Assembly (NCBI GenBank): GCA_964601515.1
Contig: CAZRNU010000022.1
Coordinates: 1-32,093 of the forward strand
Direction: 5' to 3'
Source of the DNA: PWND01 sp964601515
GTDB lineage: Bacteria; Bacteroidota; Bacteroidia; Bacteroidales; UBA7960
Length of the DNA: 32,093 nucleotides
Shown here piece after piece: positions 8,434-16,269 of the stretch (within the stretch, counting starts at the first letter, position 1; each line of letters starts with the position of its first letter). The notes below the pieces were generated by a model, which saw only the letters and a program-made list of their open reading frames with translations, had not been told where the DNA came from and ran no database searches. The position numbers and the translations under genes were made by a program.

Positions 8434-10824
8434 ATGGAAATAAATTATATCGGAGAGCATCTTCTTCCTGGTATTGCAGGTAAAAGTCTTATCTATTTAG
8501 CATTTTTAGGTGCAATATTCTCTGTAGTTTTCTACATTTTTGCTTCTAGAAACAAATCTGGTCTAAATAAGTGGGATAAACGTGCTGACTATATTTTTGT
8601 ATTGCATAGTCTCTCTCTGTTTATCTCAGGAGCTCTTTTAATGTTTTTGCTACTCAATAGATACTACGAATATAAGTATGTTTGGATCCATGCGGAAAAC
8701 AATCTCGGGGCAGAATATCTTATTGCAGGCTTCTGGGCAGGGCAAGAAGGAAGTTTTCTTTTCTGGACTATTTGTCAGGCCATTTTCGGATTTCTGATAA
8801 TACGCTTTGAAGGAAGTTTTAAAAATGAAGTTATGCTCGTGCTAAGTTTGTCACAAGTATTTATGACTTCTATGATACTTGGAATTTCTATTGGCACTGT
8901 TGATATTGGCATGAGCCCATTTTTATTGTTGAGAGAAGCTTCAGAAAATATTGACGATCCGTTTTTCTCAAATCCTGAATATTTAAAGCTAATAACAGAT
9001 GGAAACGGATTAAATCCTTTGCTTAGGAACTTTTGGATGATGTCGCATCCTCCTGTTTTATTTATTGGTTTTGCAGCTGCTTTATTACCTTTTGCATATG
9101 CAATCGCGGGAATGTGGAAAAAACAGTATCACCAATGGATAAGGCCTGCCCTACCATGGACTTTATCGGCTATTTTGTTTCTTGGGGCCGGCTTAATGCT
9201 TGGCGGAGTTTGGGCTTACGAGTCGCTAACTTTTGGTGGTTTTTGGGCATGGGACCCCGTAGAAAATGCTTCACTTGTGCCATGGCTAATTTTGTTAGTA
9301 TCTCTGCATCTTATGCTAATAGCTAAAAAAAATAAGAATACTTTTTTGCCAGTTTTTATTTTTACAATACTGGCATTTTTATTTGTGATATATTCTACTT
9401 TCCTTACAAGAAGTGGAATTCTTGCTGAAACATCTGTGCACTCTTTCGGAAATGACGGTATGGGGTTGCACATTCTTCTTTACATTGTATCTTTTATAGT
9501 TTTTGCGGTTTTCTTTATAATAAAAAACATAGGGAAATTTCCAATAGATACAAATAAGGACTTGTTTTCAAAAGAATTTTGGTTGTTTATAGCGGCACTT
9601 ATAATTGTGCTTTCCGCTTTTCAAATCATATTTACAACATCATTACCTGTAATAAATAAAATCTCAGGCGCTAATTTTGCTCCTCCTACTGATGTAGTTG
9701 CTCATTATAATAAATGGCAAACACCTTTTGCAATTATTATAGCATTAATGCTAGGCGTAGGAAATTATCTAAAATGGGGTAAAAACAAAAGCAAAGAATT
9801 CATTAAATCTTCCTGGTTTGTAATTGTAATTTCATTTACAGTACTTATTATTACGCTTATTTTCTATCCTATTCAAAACATATTTTATCAAATAATGCTG
9901 TTATTTGGTTATTATGCATTGTTTAGCGCGTTGGATAATCTCTTCAGATTTAAACAATTACATATTTCAACCGGAGCAGCAATAAGTCATTTGGGGTTTG
10001 CTTTGTTTTTGATTGCCATAATCTTAACATTTTCGAAAAAAGAAGTTATAAGCAAAAACACAAGTGGATTTTCGTTAGGAGGAAATTTCTCAGAACAAGA
10101 AAATCTGCTTTTAATAAAAGATGAGATTCTACCAATGGGAAATTATCATCTGGTATACAAAAGCAAGGAAATGAAGGGTGAAAGAATTATTTACACAATT
10201 GATTTCTTGAAAAAAAACAAAGAAGGAAACTATTATAAAGCATTTTCAAGTTTCCCATCTATTTTGATAAATGAAAAGATGGGAAATGTATTTGAGCCTT
10301 ACTCCAAGATATATCTTTTTAAAGACATTTTCACATATATAACATTTGCCGAAGTTGAAAAAGACAAAAATAAGGAATCATTAGAGCTTATAAACAAATC
10401 AGAAATAGCATTGAAAGACACTATTCTGGTAAATAATAATAAGCTTGTATTTAACGATATTAAAACAAGCATTGATGAAAACAATGCGGATAATAAAATA
10501 ATTGTTACTGCTAATTTTAGCCTAATAACTCATTTCGGACAAGTTTACACCCTATTGCCCAAATATCAAATTGACAATGGAGAGGTAGTTTACAAAGATG
10601 ATTTAGCAACAGACTTGGGAATTGTTTTACGATTATCCGGTATTTCTGAAAAACCTTACCATATTAGCATTGAAGTTCTACAAGAAAGAGAAGAGTTTAT
10701 AATTGTTAAAACCATACTGTTTCCATTCATAAATATTCTTTGGTTAAGCCTTATTATAATGCTTATCGGGATTTTTATTGCTTTGCGAAAAAGGTGGAAA
10801 CAATACAAAAATATCATTCAATGA
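8434..10824 (+). CDS. ccmF: Cytochrome c-type biogenesis haem lyase CcmF/CcsA family
   Basis: The 796-residue polytopic protein carries the CcmF signatures: WAGQEGSFLFW near residue 105, LLRNFWMMSHPPVLF near residue 197, and the tryptophan-rich haem-handling WWD motif GGFWAWDPVENASLVPWL near residues 268-285. After ~14 predicted helices there is a periplasmic domain (about residues 540-760) and a final helix followed by a basic tail, as in CcmF. CcmF attaches haem covalently to the CXXCH cysteines of apocytochromes c on the periplasmic side, taking haem from CcmE. No ccmA, B, C or E gene is next to it. The gene ends in an ATGA overlap with the next gene, which implies translational coupling. 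Confidence 0.92.
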   Translation: MEINYIGEHLLPGIAGKSLIYLAFLGAIFSVVFYIFASRNKSGLNKWDKRADYIFVLHSLSLFISGALLMFLLLNRYYEYKYVWIHAENNLGAEYLIAGFWAGQEGSFLFWTICQAIFGFLIIRFEGSFKNEVMLVLSLSQVFMTSMILGISIGTVDIGMSPFLLLREASENIDDPFFSNPEYLKLITDGNGLNPLLRNFWMMSHPPVLFIGFAAALLPFAYAIAGMWKKQYHQWIRPALPWTLSAILFLGAGLMLGGVWAYESLTFGGFWAWDPVENASLVPWLILLVSLHLMLIAKKNKNTFLPVFIFTILAFLFVIYSTFLTRSGILAETSVHSFGNDGMGLHILLYIVSFIVFAVFFIIKNIGKFPIDTNKDLFSKEFWLFIAALIIVLSAFQIIFTTSLPVINKISGANFAPPTDVVAHYNKWQTPFAIIIALMLGVGNYLKWGKNKSKEFIKSSWFVIVISFTVLIITLIFYPIQNIFYQIMLLFGYYALFSALDNLFRFKQLHISTGAAISHLGFALFLIAIILTFSKKEVISKNTSGFSLGGNFSEQENLLLIKDEILPMGNYHLVYKSKEMKGERIIYTIDFLKKNKEGNYYKAFSSFPSILINEKMGNVFEPYSKIYLFKDIFTYITFAEVEKDKNKESLELINKSEIALKDTILVNNNKLVFNDIKTSIDENNADNKIIVTANFSLITHFGQVYTLLPKYQIDNGEVVYKDDLATDLGIVLRLSGISEKPYHISIEVLQEREEFIIVKTILFPFINILWLSLIIMLIGIFIALRKRWKQYKNIIQ

Positions 10825-11606
10825 CAAAAGGCATTGAAAATATTGTAATTATTGGCTCAGGAAATGTAGCTACACATTTAGCAATGGCTCTATTGCAAAG
10901 CAATAAAAAAATTATTCAGGTAATAAGTAGAACAATAACCTCAGCTCAGGCTTTGGGAGATGTATGCAATTGCCCATTTACATCAAATATTAATGAGGCT
11001 TTTGACAATGCAGACCTATATTTGATTGCCGTTCCGGATGATTCTATTAAAGAAATTGTAGAAAAATTTCCATATAAAAATAAACTTCTTGCTCATACAA
11101 GTGGAAGTGTATCTATGGATTTACTAAAAGACACATCGACTAATTACGGTGTGTTTTATCCATTGCAGACATTTACAAAAAATATTCCGTTGGAATATGA
11201 AAACATTCCTTTCTGCATTGAAGCCAGCACAAATGAAAATACCGAACAATTAATTCAACTCGCAAGTGCCATAAGCAAAAATATATACAGAATTGACTTT
11301 AAACAAAGAAGACAATTACATCTTGCAGCAGTATTTGCTTGTAATTTTTCAAACCATATGTACAGTATAGCTGAAGATATATTATTTCAGGAAGCAATAC
11401 CATTTGATATTCTCAAACCATTAATCAAAGAAACTGCAAGAAAAATTGAAGTCCTTTCTCCCAAGATGGCTCAAACAGGGCCTGCTGTCAGAAATGATAA
11501 ATTAACAATAACTAAACATTTAGATAAACTTAAATGCTTTGAGGATTATCAAAATATTTATACTTTTATGACCCAAAGCATTCAAAAGGAACAAAAAAGA
11601 AAATAA
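10821..11606 (+). CDS. Rossmann-fold DUF2520 domain protein
   Basis: I choose the ATG at 10821, which overlaps the ccmF stop as ATGA. The open frame extends further upstream (to 10740) only inside ccmF. The 261-residue protein begins with a dinucleotide-binding motif (IVIIGSGNVATHLAMAL), then has a Rossmann domain to about residue 130 and a C-terminal helical DUF2520 domain (RRQLHLAAVFACNFSNHMYSI). The family resembles NADP- or F420-dependent reductases and ketopantoate/pyrroline-5-carboxylate reductase folds. Its substrate is unknown. It is commonly found next to a KdsC-like phosphatase in Bacteroidota, as here. Confidence 0.85.
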   Translation: MTKGIENIVIIGSGNVATHLAMALLQSNKKIIQVISRTITSAQALGDVCNCPFTSNINEAFDNADLYLIAVPDDSIKEIVEKFPYKNKLLAHTSGSVSMDLLKDTSTNYGVFYPLQTFTKNIPLEYENIPFCIEASTNENTEQLIQLASAISKNIYRIDFKQRRQLHLAAVFACNFSNHMYSIAEDILFQEAIPFDILKPLIKETARKIEVLSPKMAQTGPAVRNDKLTITKHLDKLKCFEDYQNIYTFMTQSIQKEQKRK

Positions 11607-11622
11607 ATTCATTCATCAGTCT

Positions 11623-12144
11623 ATGACCAACTATAAAAAATTGTTATTATCGATAAAAACATTTATATTTGACGTTGATGGAGTAATGACTGATGGCATT
11701 GTAATTCTGAGTCCTGATGGCGATATGCTTCGGACAATGAACGTAAAAGATGGATATGCTCTTCAGCTCGCTGTCAAAAAAGGATACAGAATCATTATAA
11801 TTACAGGTGGAAGATCAGAGTTGGTAAAGAACAGATTTACTGCATTAGGAATTGAACATATTTATATTGGTGTAAATAATAAGCTTGAGCTCTTTCACAA
11901 ATTAGTTAAAGAGCTCAATTTAAATAAAGACTCTATCTTATACATGGGAGATGACATTCCTGATTATAAGATTATGAAAGAAGTTGGAGTGGCAGCTTGT
12001 CCGGCTGATGCAGCAGAAGAAATAAAAAAAATTTGCAAATATATTTCTTTGTATGATGGGGGAAAAGGCTGCGTTAGAGATGTTTTAGAACAAGTTATGA
12101 AGGTACACAATACATGGTTTGATGAAGATGGGTTTTCATGGTAA
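11623..12144 (+). CDS. kdsC: 3-deoxy-D-manno-octulosonate 8-phosphate phosphatase (KdsC-type HAD)
   Basis: The 173-residue product is a small HAD phosphatase of the C0 type without a cap domain, which normally works as a tetramer. All HAD motifs are visible: FDVDGVMTDG (nucleophile D17 and acid/base D19), ITGGRS (T61), K86 in NNKLELF, and MGDDIPD (D109, D110). Length and motifs fit KdsC, which converts Kdo-8-phosphate to Kdo for the LPS inner core in the cytoplasm. lpxB further along the window supports an LPS-making cell. A related HAD family acts on 2-keto-3-deoxynononate phosphate, so the exact sugar is not proven. The gene lies 16 bp after the DUF2520 gene. Confidence 0.88.
   Translation: MTNYKKLLLSIKTFIFDVDGVMTDGIVILSPDGDMLRTMNVKDGYALQLAVKKGYRIIIITGGRSELVKNRFTALGIEHIYIGVNNKLELFHKLVKELNLNKDSILYMGDDIPDYKIMKEVGVAACPADAAEEIKKICKYISLYDGGKGCVRDVLEQVMKVHNTWFDEDGFSW
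11885..11918. repeat. Perfect 11-bp inverted repeat inside kdsC
   Basis: The arms TTGAGCTCTTT (11885-11895) and AAAGAGCTCAA (11908-11918) are exact reverse complements around a 12-base loop. It would form a stable mRNA hairpin. No T-run follows, so it is not an intrinsic terminator. Confidence 0.6.
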
Positions 12145-12159
12145 TAAAATTTGAATAAT

Positions 12160-13119
12160 ATGTTGGCTTACCTTAAGCTTTTTAGATGGCAAAATCTATT
12201 AATCCTTATTCTTATACAAGGGTTATTTAGATACTGTATAGTTAAACCTTTGCTTTTAATGTTCGACTATGATCTTGCTCTGTCAGATATTGATTTTGGC
12301 ATTTTAGTATTGGCAACTGTTATAACAAGTGCAGCAGGATATGCAATTAATGATTACTTTGATATAAAAACCGACAGAATTAATAAACCCCATAAGATTA
12401 TACTCGGAAAAGCACTTTCCAGGCGTGCAGCCATCTCTTCACATATAGTTCTCAATATAATAGCTATTTTATTAGGATTCTATCTTTCCTATAAAGTTGG
12501 CAATTGGTCACTTTCATTTATTTTTATTGCAATAATTATTGTTTTGTGGCTTTATTCCATAAGGTATAAGAGAAAATATTTTATTGGAAATTTTATGATT
12601 AGTATTTTGGCGGCATTTGTTATTGCCATTGTTTGGATTTTTGAATACAATGCACTTGCCAATTTTAGCGAAGCTCCAATTAGTGTTAATGTTTTGGTTG
12701 TTGATGACTTTGTGAAAATATTTGCATTGTTTGCATTCCTTACTACACTTCTTAGGGAAATAATTAAGGACATTGAGGATATTAAAGGAGATGCTAAGAC
12801 AGGTTGTAGAACAATCCCGATTGTTTCAGGCGTCAGAACTTGTAAAAATATACTTATATTTCTTGCTATTGTTATAATTGTCTTTACGGGATATTTTCAA
12901 TTGGTAATGCTTGATTTTGAATTATTTGGATCTCAATATCAGTTTAATTTGCTTTTTGCATACGTCTTATTAACTGTACAAATACCTCTTATACTGCTAA
13001 TAAATAAGATTAATATTGCAAAAGAAAAAATTGACTACCAAGTACTTAGCAGATTGGCTAAGTTTATTATGATAACCGGTATCTTTTCAATGTTTCTATT
13101 GTATTTCTATTTAACCTAG
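12160..13119 (+). CDS. UbiA-family prenyltransferase (probable geranylgeranylglycerol-phosphate geranylgeranyltransferase type)
   Basis: I prefer the ATG at 12160 to the in-frame TTG at 12151. The 319-residue protein has about nine membrane helices and both Asp-rich UbiA motifs: NDYFDIKTD (residues 64-72) and DIEDIKGD (204-211), which bind the Mg2+-diphosphate of the prenyl donor. Bacteroidota members of this clade are usually annotated as transferring a geranylgeranyl group to geranylgeranylglyceryl phosphate. They differ from MenA and UbiA of quinone synthesis, but the acceptor cannot be settled from sequence alone. It sits 15 bp after kdsC and 2 bp before maf, in a run often seen in this phylum. 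Confidence 0.8.
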   Translation: MLAYLKLFRWQNLLILILIQGLFRYCIVKPLLLMFDYDLALSDIDFGILVLATVITSAAGYAINDYFDIKTDRINKPHKIILGKALSRRAAISSHIVLNIIAILLGFYLSYKVGNWSLSFIFIAIIIVLWLYSIRYKRKYFIGNFMISILAAFVIAIVWIFEYNALANFSEAPISVNVLVVDDFVKIFALFAFLTTLLREIIKDIEDIKGDAKTGCRTIPIVSGVRTCKNILIFLAIVIIVFTGYFQLVMLDFELFGSQYQFNLLFAYVLLTVQIPLILLINKINIAKEKIDYQVLSRLAKFIMITGIFSMFLLYFYLT

Positions 13120-13121
13120 TA

Positions 13122-13724
13122 ATGCATTTTTTTGAAGTTTTAAAAGATTTTGATATAATTCTTGGCTCTAGGTCTCCAAGAAGAAAATGGCTTTTAGAAG
13201 AATCCGGTATTCCTTTCAGAGTTTTGGTAAAAGAAACAAATGAAGACTTTTGTAATAATCGAAGGCCGGATGAAATAGTTATTTCGCTCAGTAGATCTAA
13301 AGCAGAAATGTTTACAAAAGAATTAGAAAATGACAAAACCATTGTTATTACTGCTGATACAATTGTGGTTATTGATGGAAAAATCATTAATAAACCCGGC
13401 AATGAGCAAGAAGCAATAGAAATGCTGAAATACTTGTCGGGAAGAACTCACGAAGTGTTTACCGGAGTTTGCATCTTAGGAAAAAATTTTCAAAAAGAGT
13501 TTTACGACAGGTCTCTTGTAAGATTTATGCCATTCGAAGAGGAGGAAATTATTTATTATATCAATGAATACAAGCCATTCGACAAAGCCGGATCATACGG
13601 CATTCAGGAATGGCTCGGTTTTGTTGGCATTGAAAGTATTGAAGGTTCTTTCTTCAATGTAATGGGACTACCTATTCATAAAGTTTACTCAGCATTGAAA
13701 GATTTTGTGAAGAATATTTCCTAA
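13122..13724 (+). CDS. maf: Maf family nucleotide pyrophosphatase
   Basis: The 200-residue product has the Maf signatures: GSRSPRR (residues 15-21), TADTIVVIDGKIINKP, a central SGRTHEVFTGV and the C-terminal YGIQEW...GSFFNVMGLP. Maf proteins hydrolyse non-canonical or surplus nucleoside triphosphates to monophosphates (dTTP/UTP type in the YhdE group) and are thought to limit misincorporation. The start is 2 bp after the UbiA stop. The TAA stop (13722-13724) shares bases with the stop of the opposite-strand metallopeptidase, so there is no space for a terminator between the two. Confidence 0.93.
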   Translation: MHFFEVLKDFDIILGSRSPRRKWLLEESGIPFRVLVKETNEDFCNNRRPDEIVISLSRSKAEMFTKELENDKTIVITADTIVVIDGKIINKPGNEQEAIEMLKYLSGRTHEVFTGVCILGKNFQKEFYDRSLVRFMPFEEEEIIYYINEYKPFDKAGSYGIQEWLGFVGIESIEGSFFNVMGLPIHKVYSALKDFVKNIS

Positions 13725-14404
13725 TCTCTCCGTCCCAAAAATATCCAGATATAATAAAGCAGTGTTGCTAAAGAGCCAAGTGCAGCGACAACATATGTTG
13801 TTGCAGCCCATTTTAAAGCATCTTTTGCATAATAGTGTTCTTTGCCCGTTGTTAATCCGGTATTTTCGAGCCAAACTAAAGCCCTCTTTGTTGCATTAAA
13901 TTCAACAGGTAGAGTAATAAAACTAAACAATGTTGTTGTAGCAAACATTATGATTCCTGCAAATAGTACTTGAGGAAATGACTCAATAGTCAGAATTCCT
14001 ATAAGGAGTATCCATTGCATATACTTAGAACTAAAACTTACAATTGGGACAAGAGATGAACGCATTTTCAAAAATGAATAAGCTTTTGCATGCTGAACTG
14101 CATGTCCACATTCATGAGCAGCCACTGCTGCTGCTGCAATACTCCTTCCATTATAAACCTCTCTGCTAAGATTAACAGTTTTGTCGAGTGGATTATAGTG
14201 ATCGGTCAGACGACCTGAAGTACTTATTACTTTAACGTTTTTTATCCCATTTTCGATAAGCATTTTTTCAGCAACTTCCTTACCTGAAAGTCCTGAGCGC
14301 AAAGGCTCTTTTGAATACTTAGAAAATTTTGATTTTAAGATGCTAGATACAATATAGCTTATCAGCATAAAAACTCCAAAAATTACATAAATTCCTATTC
14401 CCAT
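13721..14404 (-). CDS. YugP-type zinc metallopeptidase (Zn_peptidase_2)
   Basis: The 227-residue membrane protein has one N-terminal helix, the zinc motif HECGH (residues 97-101) preceded by AAAAVAA, then three further hydrophobic segments. This is the layout of the YugP/Zn_peptidase_2 family of membrane-bound neutral zinc peptidases. The active site most likely faces the cytoplasm or lies close to the membrane. The physiological substrate is not known. The gene is monocistronic, and its TAG stop (13721-13723 on the opposite strand) overlaps the maf stop. Confidence 0.85.
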   Translation of the reverse strand: MGIGIYVIFGVFMLISYIVSSILKSKFSKYSKEPLRSGLSGKEVAEKMLIENGIKNVKVISTSGRLTDHYNPLDKTVNLSREVYNGRSIAAAAVAAHECGHAVQHAKAYSFLKMRSSLVPIVSFSSKYMQWILLIGILTIESFPQVLFAGIIMFATTTLFSFITLPVEFNATKRALVWLENTGLTTGKEHYYAKDALKWAATTYVVAALGSLATLLYYIWIFLGRRD

Positions 14405-14517
14405 ATAAAAAAATATTTAAGGTTAATAACGCACAAGATTGCATCAAATTATAAACCATTTATTTATTCTGCCATTTTGTCGGATTAAAACAAATAGCCA
14501 TTTAAACATTTTTAAGG

Positions 14518-14525
14518 TAATTTTG
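14518..14525 (+). promoter_or_regulatory. Candidate Bacteroidota -7 box for the DUF502 gene
   Basis: TAATTTTG followed by C matches TAnnTTTG and lies 17 bp before the ATG at 14543, so the leader would be short. No TTG is present at the usual -33 distance. Confidence 0.45.
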
Positions 14526-14542
14526 CAAAAAACAAAAGAATT

Positions 14543-15118
14543 ATGGAACAGATAAAAAAAAAGAGAAATCCTTTAAGAAGGATTTTTTACTATTTTCTTC
14601 AGGGCTTTCTTTACGTTGCACCAATTAGTATAACATTATATGTTATATACGCTGCACTAGACTTTATTGATGGCTTACTGCCATTTCAAATTCCTGGTCT
14701 AGGACTAATGATTATTCTTGTGGGAATAACTTTAATTGGATTTTTTGGTTCATTTCTTATTAAAACTCCATTATCTTATTTGTGGAATAAGATTGTGGAT
14801 CAGGTGCCAATTGTAAAAATGCTTTATTCGTCAATTAAAGACCTGATGTCGGCATTTGTAGGGCAAAAGAAAAAATTTACTGAGCCCGTAATGGTTATCA
14901 TCAATAAAGACAACAAGCTATACAAACTAGGGTTTGTTACTGAAAGAGACTTATCCGCAATTGGAGTTGGAGCAGATATGGTTGCGGTATATCTTCCGCA
15001 CTCTTATAATTTCTCAGGCAACCTTTTTCTTGTGGCATCAGAGAATGTGATTCCGATAAATGCTCCATCAACAGAAGTAATGAAGTTTATAGTTTCAGGA
15101 GGAGTAACTAAAGTATAA
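14543..15118 (+). CDS. DUF502 family membrane protein
   Basis: The 191-residue protein has a basic N-terminus, two membrane helices (about residues 17-36 and 49-72) and a soluble C-terminal domain with YLPHSYNFSGNLFLVASENVIPI, which matches the end of DUF502 (YP..PNP..G...V). DUF502 proteins occur in many bacteria and plants (COV family), and their biochemical role is unknown. The gene lies between divergent metallopeptidase and downstream surE genes, with likely promoters on both sides. Confidence 0.85.
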   Translation: MEQIKKKRNPLRRIFYYFLQGFLYVAPISITLYVIYAALDFIDGLLPFQIPGLGLMIILVGITLIGFFGSFLIKTPLSYLWNKIVDQVPIVKMLYSSIKDLMSAFVGQKKKFTEPVMVIINKDNKLYKLGFVTERDLSAIGVGADMVAVYLPHSYNFSGNLFLVASENVIPINAPSTEVMKFIVSGGVTKV

Positions 15119-15147
15119 AATTTATATAGCAATTGACAATTTCTTAA

Positions 15148-15155
15148 TAGCTTTG
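15148..15155 (+). promoter_or_regulatory. Candidate Bacteroidota -7 box for surE
   Basis: TAGCTTTG followed by C matches TAnnTTTG and lies 14 bp before the surE ATG. A TTGACA (15133-15138) is upstream, but only 12 bp away from the box by its TTG, closer than the usual spacing. Confidence 0.4.
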
Positions 15156-15169
15156 CCAAAATTTAAAAA

Positions 15170-15940
15170 ATGCATAAACCGGTAATTTTAATAACAAATG
15201 ATGATGGCATAATGGCTCCGGGCATTAGGCATTTGATATCATTTATGATAGAACTTGGAGACATTGTAGTAGTTGCCCCTGACAAACCCCAAAGTGGTAT
15301 GGGGCATGCAGTAACTATTTCGTCGCCATTAAGACTGAAAAAAATAAGTGCTGATGGAGAATACCCTGAATACAGTTGTAGCGGTACTCCTGTAGATTGC
15401 GTCAAGATTGCGGTAAACAAAGTACTACATAAAAAACCCGACTTAATTGTGAGCGGTATAAATCATGGCTCAAATGCGTCAATAAATGTAATATACAGTG
15501 GCACTATGTCAGCTGCCATAGAAGGTGCAATGGAAGGCATTCCCTCAATTGGATTCTCTTTAATGGATTATAGTCTTGAAGCAAATTTTTTAGCGGCTAA
15601 AAAATACATAAAACAAATTTCAGCTAATGTACTTGAGAAAGGATTGCCTCAAGGTTGTTGCCTTAATGTGAATATACCTGCTGTAGTGGAATCAGAGCTG
15701 AAAGGAGTTAAAATATGCAGGCAGGCACGGGGTAATTGGGAAGAAGTATTTGATCAGAGAAAAGACCCCAGAGGGTTAGATTATTATTGGCTATCAGGCG
15801 AATTTAAAGTGCACGAGAATAGTAAAGACACTGATGAATGGGCATTGCAAAATAACTTCATTTCTGTTGTTCCCGTTCAATTTGATTTCACAGCACACAA
15901 TTTTATTCCTGAATTAAAAAATTGGAGGTTTAATGTTTAA
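15170..15940 (+). CDS. surE: 5'/3'-nucleotidase SurE
   Basis: The 256-residue protein has the SurE metal site ITNDDG (N10, D11, D12) near its start, then SGMGHAVTISSPL and the SGINHGSN...YSGTMSAAIEGAM block, all diagnostic of the family. SurE removes phosphate from nucleoside 5'- and 3'-monophosphates and short polyphosphates using a divalent metal, in the cytoplasm. The length is normal. The end of the gene overlaps the next start by 8 bp, and lpxB follows after the small protein, an order seen in other Bacteroidota. Confidence 0.95.
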   Translation: MHKPVILITNDDGIMAPGIRHLISFMIELGDIVVVAPDKPQSGMGHAVTISSPLRLKKISADGEYPEYSCSGTPVDCVKIAVNKVLHKKPDLIVSGINHGSNASINVIYSGTMSAAIEGAMEGIPSIGFSLMDYSLEANFLAAKKYIKQISANVLEKGLPQGCCLNVNIPAVVESELKGVKICRQARGNWEEVFDQRKDPRGLDYYWLSGEFKVHENSKDTDEWALQNNFISVVPVQFDFTAHNFIPELKNWRFNV

Positions 15941-16223
15941 TAAAGACTCTTGGGTATTGGGTGCCATTATCGGCATTTTATTACCGGCTGCTTCATTCGG
16001 AATAATTTATCTTATTCTTGGAATTTCAGGCATAGACAATACAAATGGTATGACATCTGCCGGAAAATATTTCAAAACATCAAACATTCTGCTTATTTCA
16101 ATTTTTACCAATATGCTTCCTTTTAGGATTTACATGGTAAACAAAAAATATGACAAAACAGGCAGAGGCATTTTAGGAACTACAATTATTTATGCAATAT
16201 TATTTTTCATTCTATTCTTGTAG
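15933..16223 (+). CDS. Small hypothetical membrane protein between surE and lpxB
   Basis: The 96-residue protein has three predicted membrane helices (about residues 7-30, 47-65 and 79-96) with short polar links including VNKKYDKTGRG. I do not recognise a family. The ATG at 15933 overlaps the last 8 bases of surE and is preceded by GGAGG 5 bp upstream. That is a good Shine-Dalgarno sequence, but it also encodes part of SurE and this phylum rarely relies on such sites. Translational coupling to surE is likely. Its place next to lpxB suggests an envelope role, which is inference. Confidence 0.75.
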   Translation: MFNKDSWVLGAIIGILLPAASFGIIYLILGISGIDNTNGMTSAGKYFKTSNILLISIFTNMLPFRIYMVNKKYDKTGRGILGTTIIYAILFFILFL

Positions 16224-16269
16224 TAACCTATCAAGCATATTAAAACAACAAAAACTCCAAAAATAAGAA

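Noticed and set aside
9033..9326. A 97-codon + strand frame within ccmF
   Set aside because: It is a shifted frame across the conserved haem-handling region of ccmF and has no independent support.
10740..10820. Longer upstream start for the DUF2520 gene
   Set aside because: The extension lies wholly inside ccmF and does not fit the family. The ATGA overlap at 10821 gives a normal start.
15924..15928. GGAGG as a decisive Shine-Dalgarno site for the small membrane protein
   Set aside because: It encodes W-R of SurE, and this phylum makes little use of such sites, so it may be coincidence.
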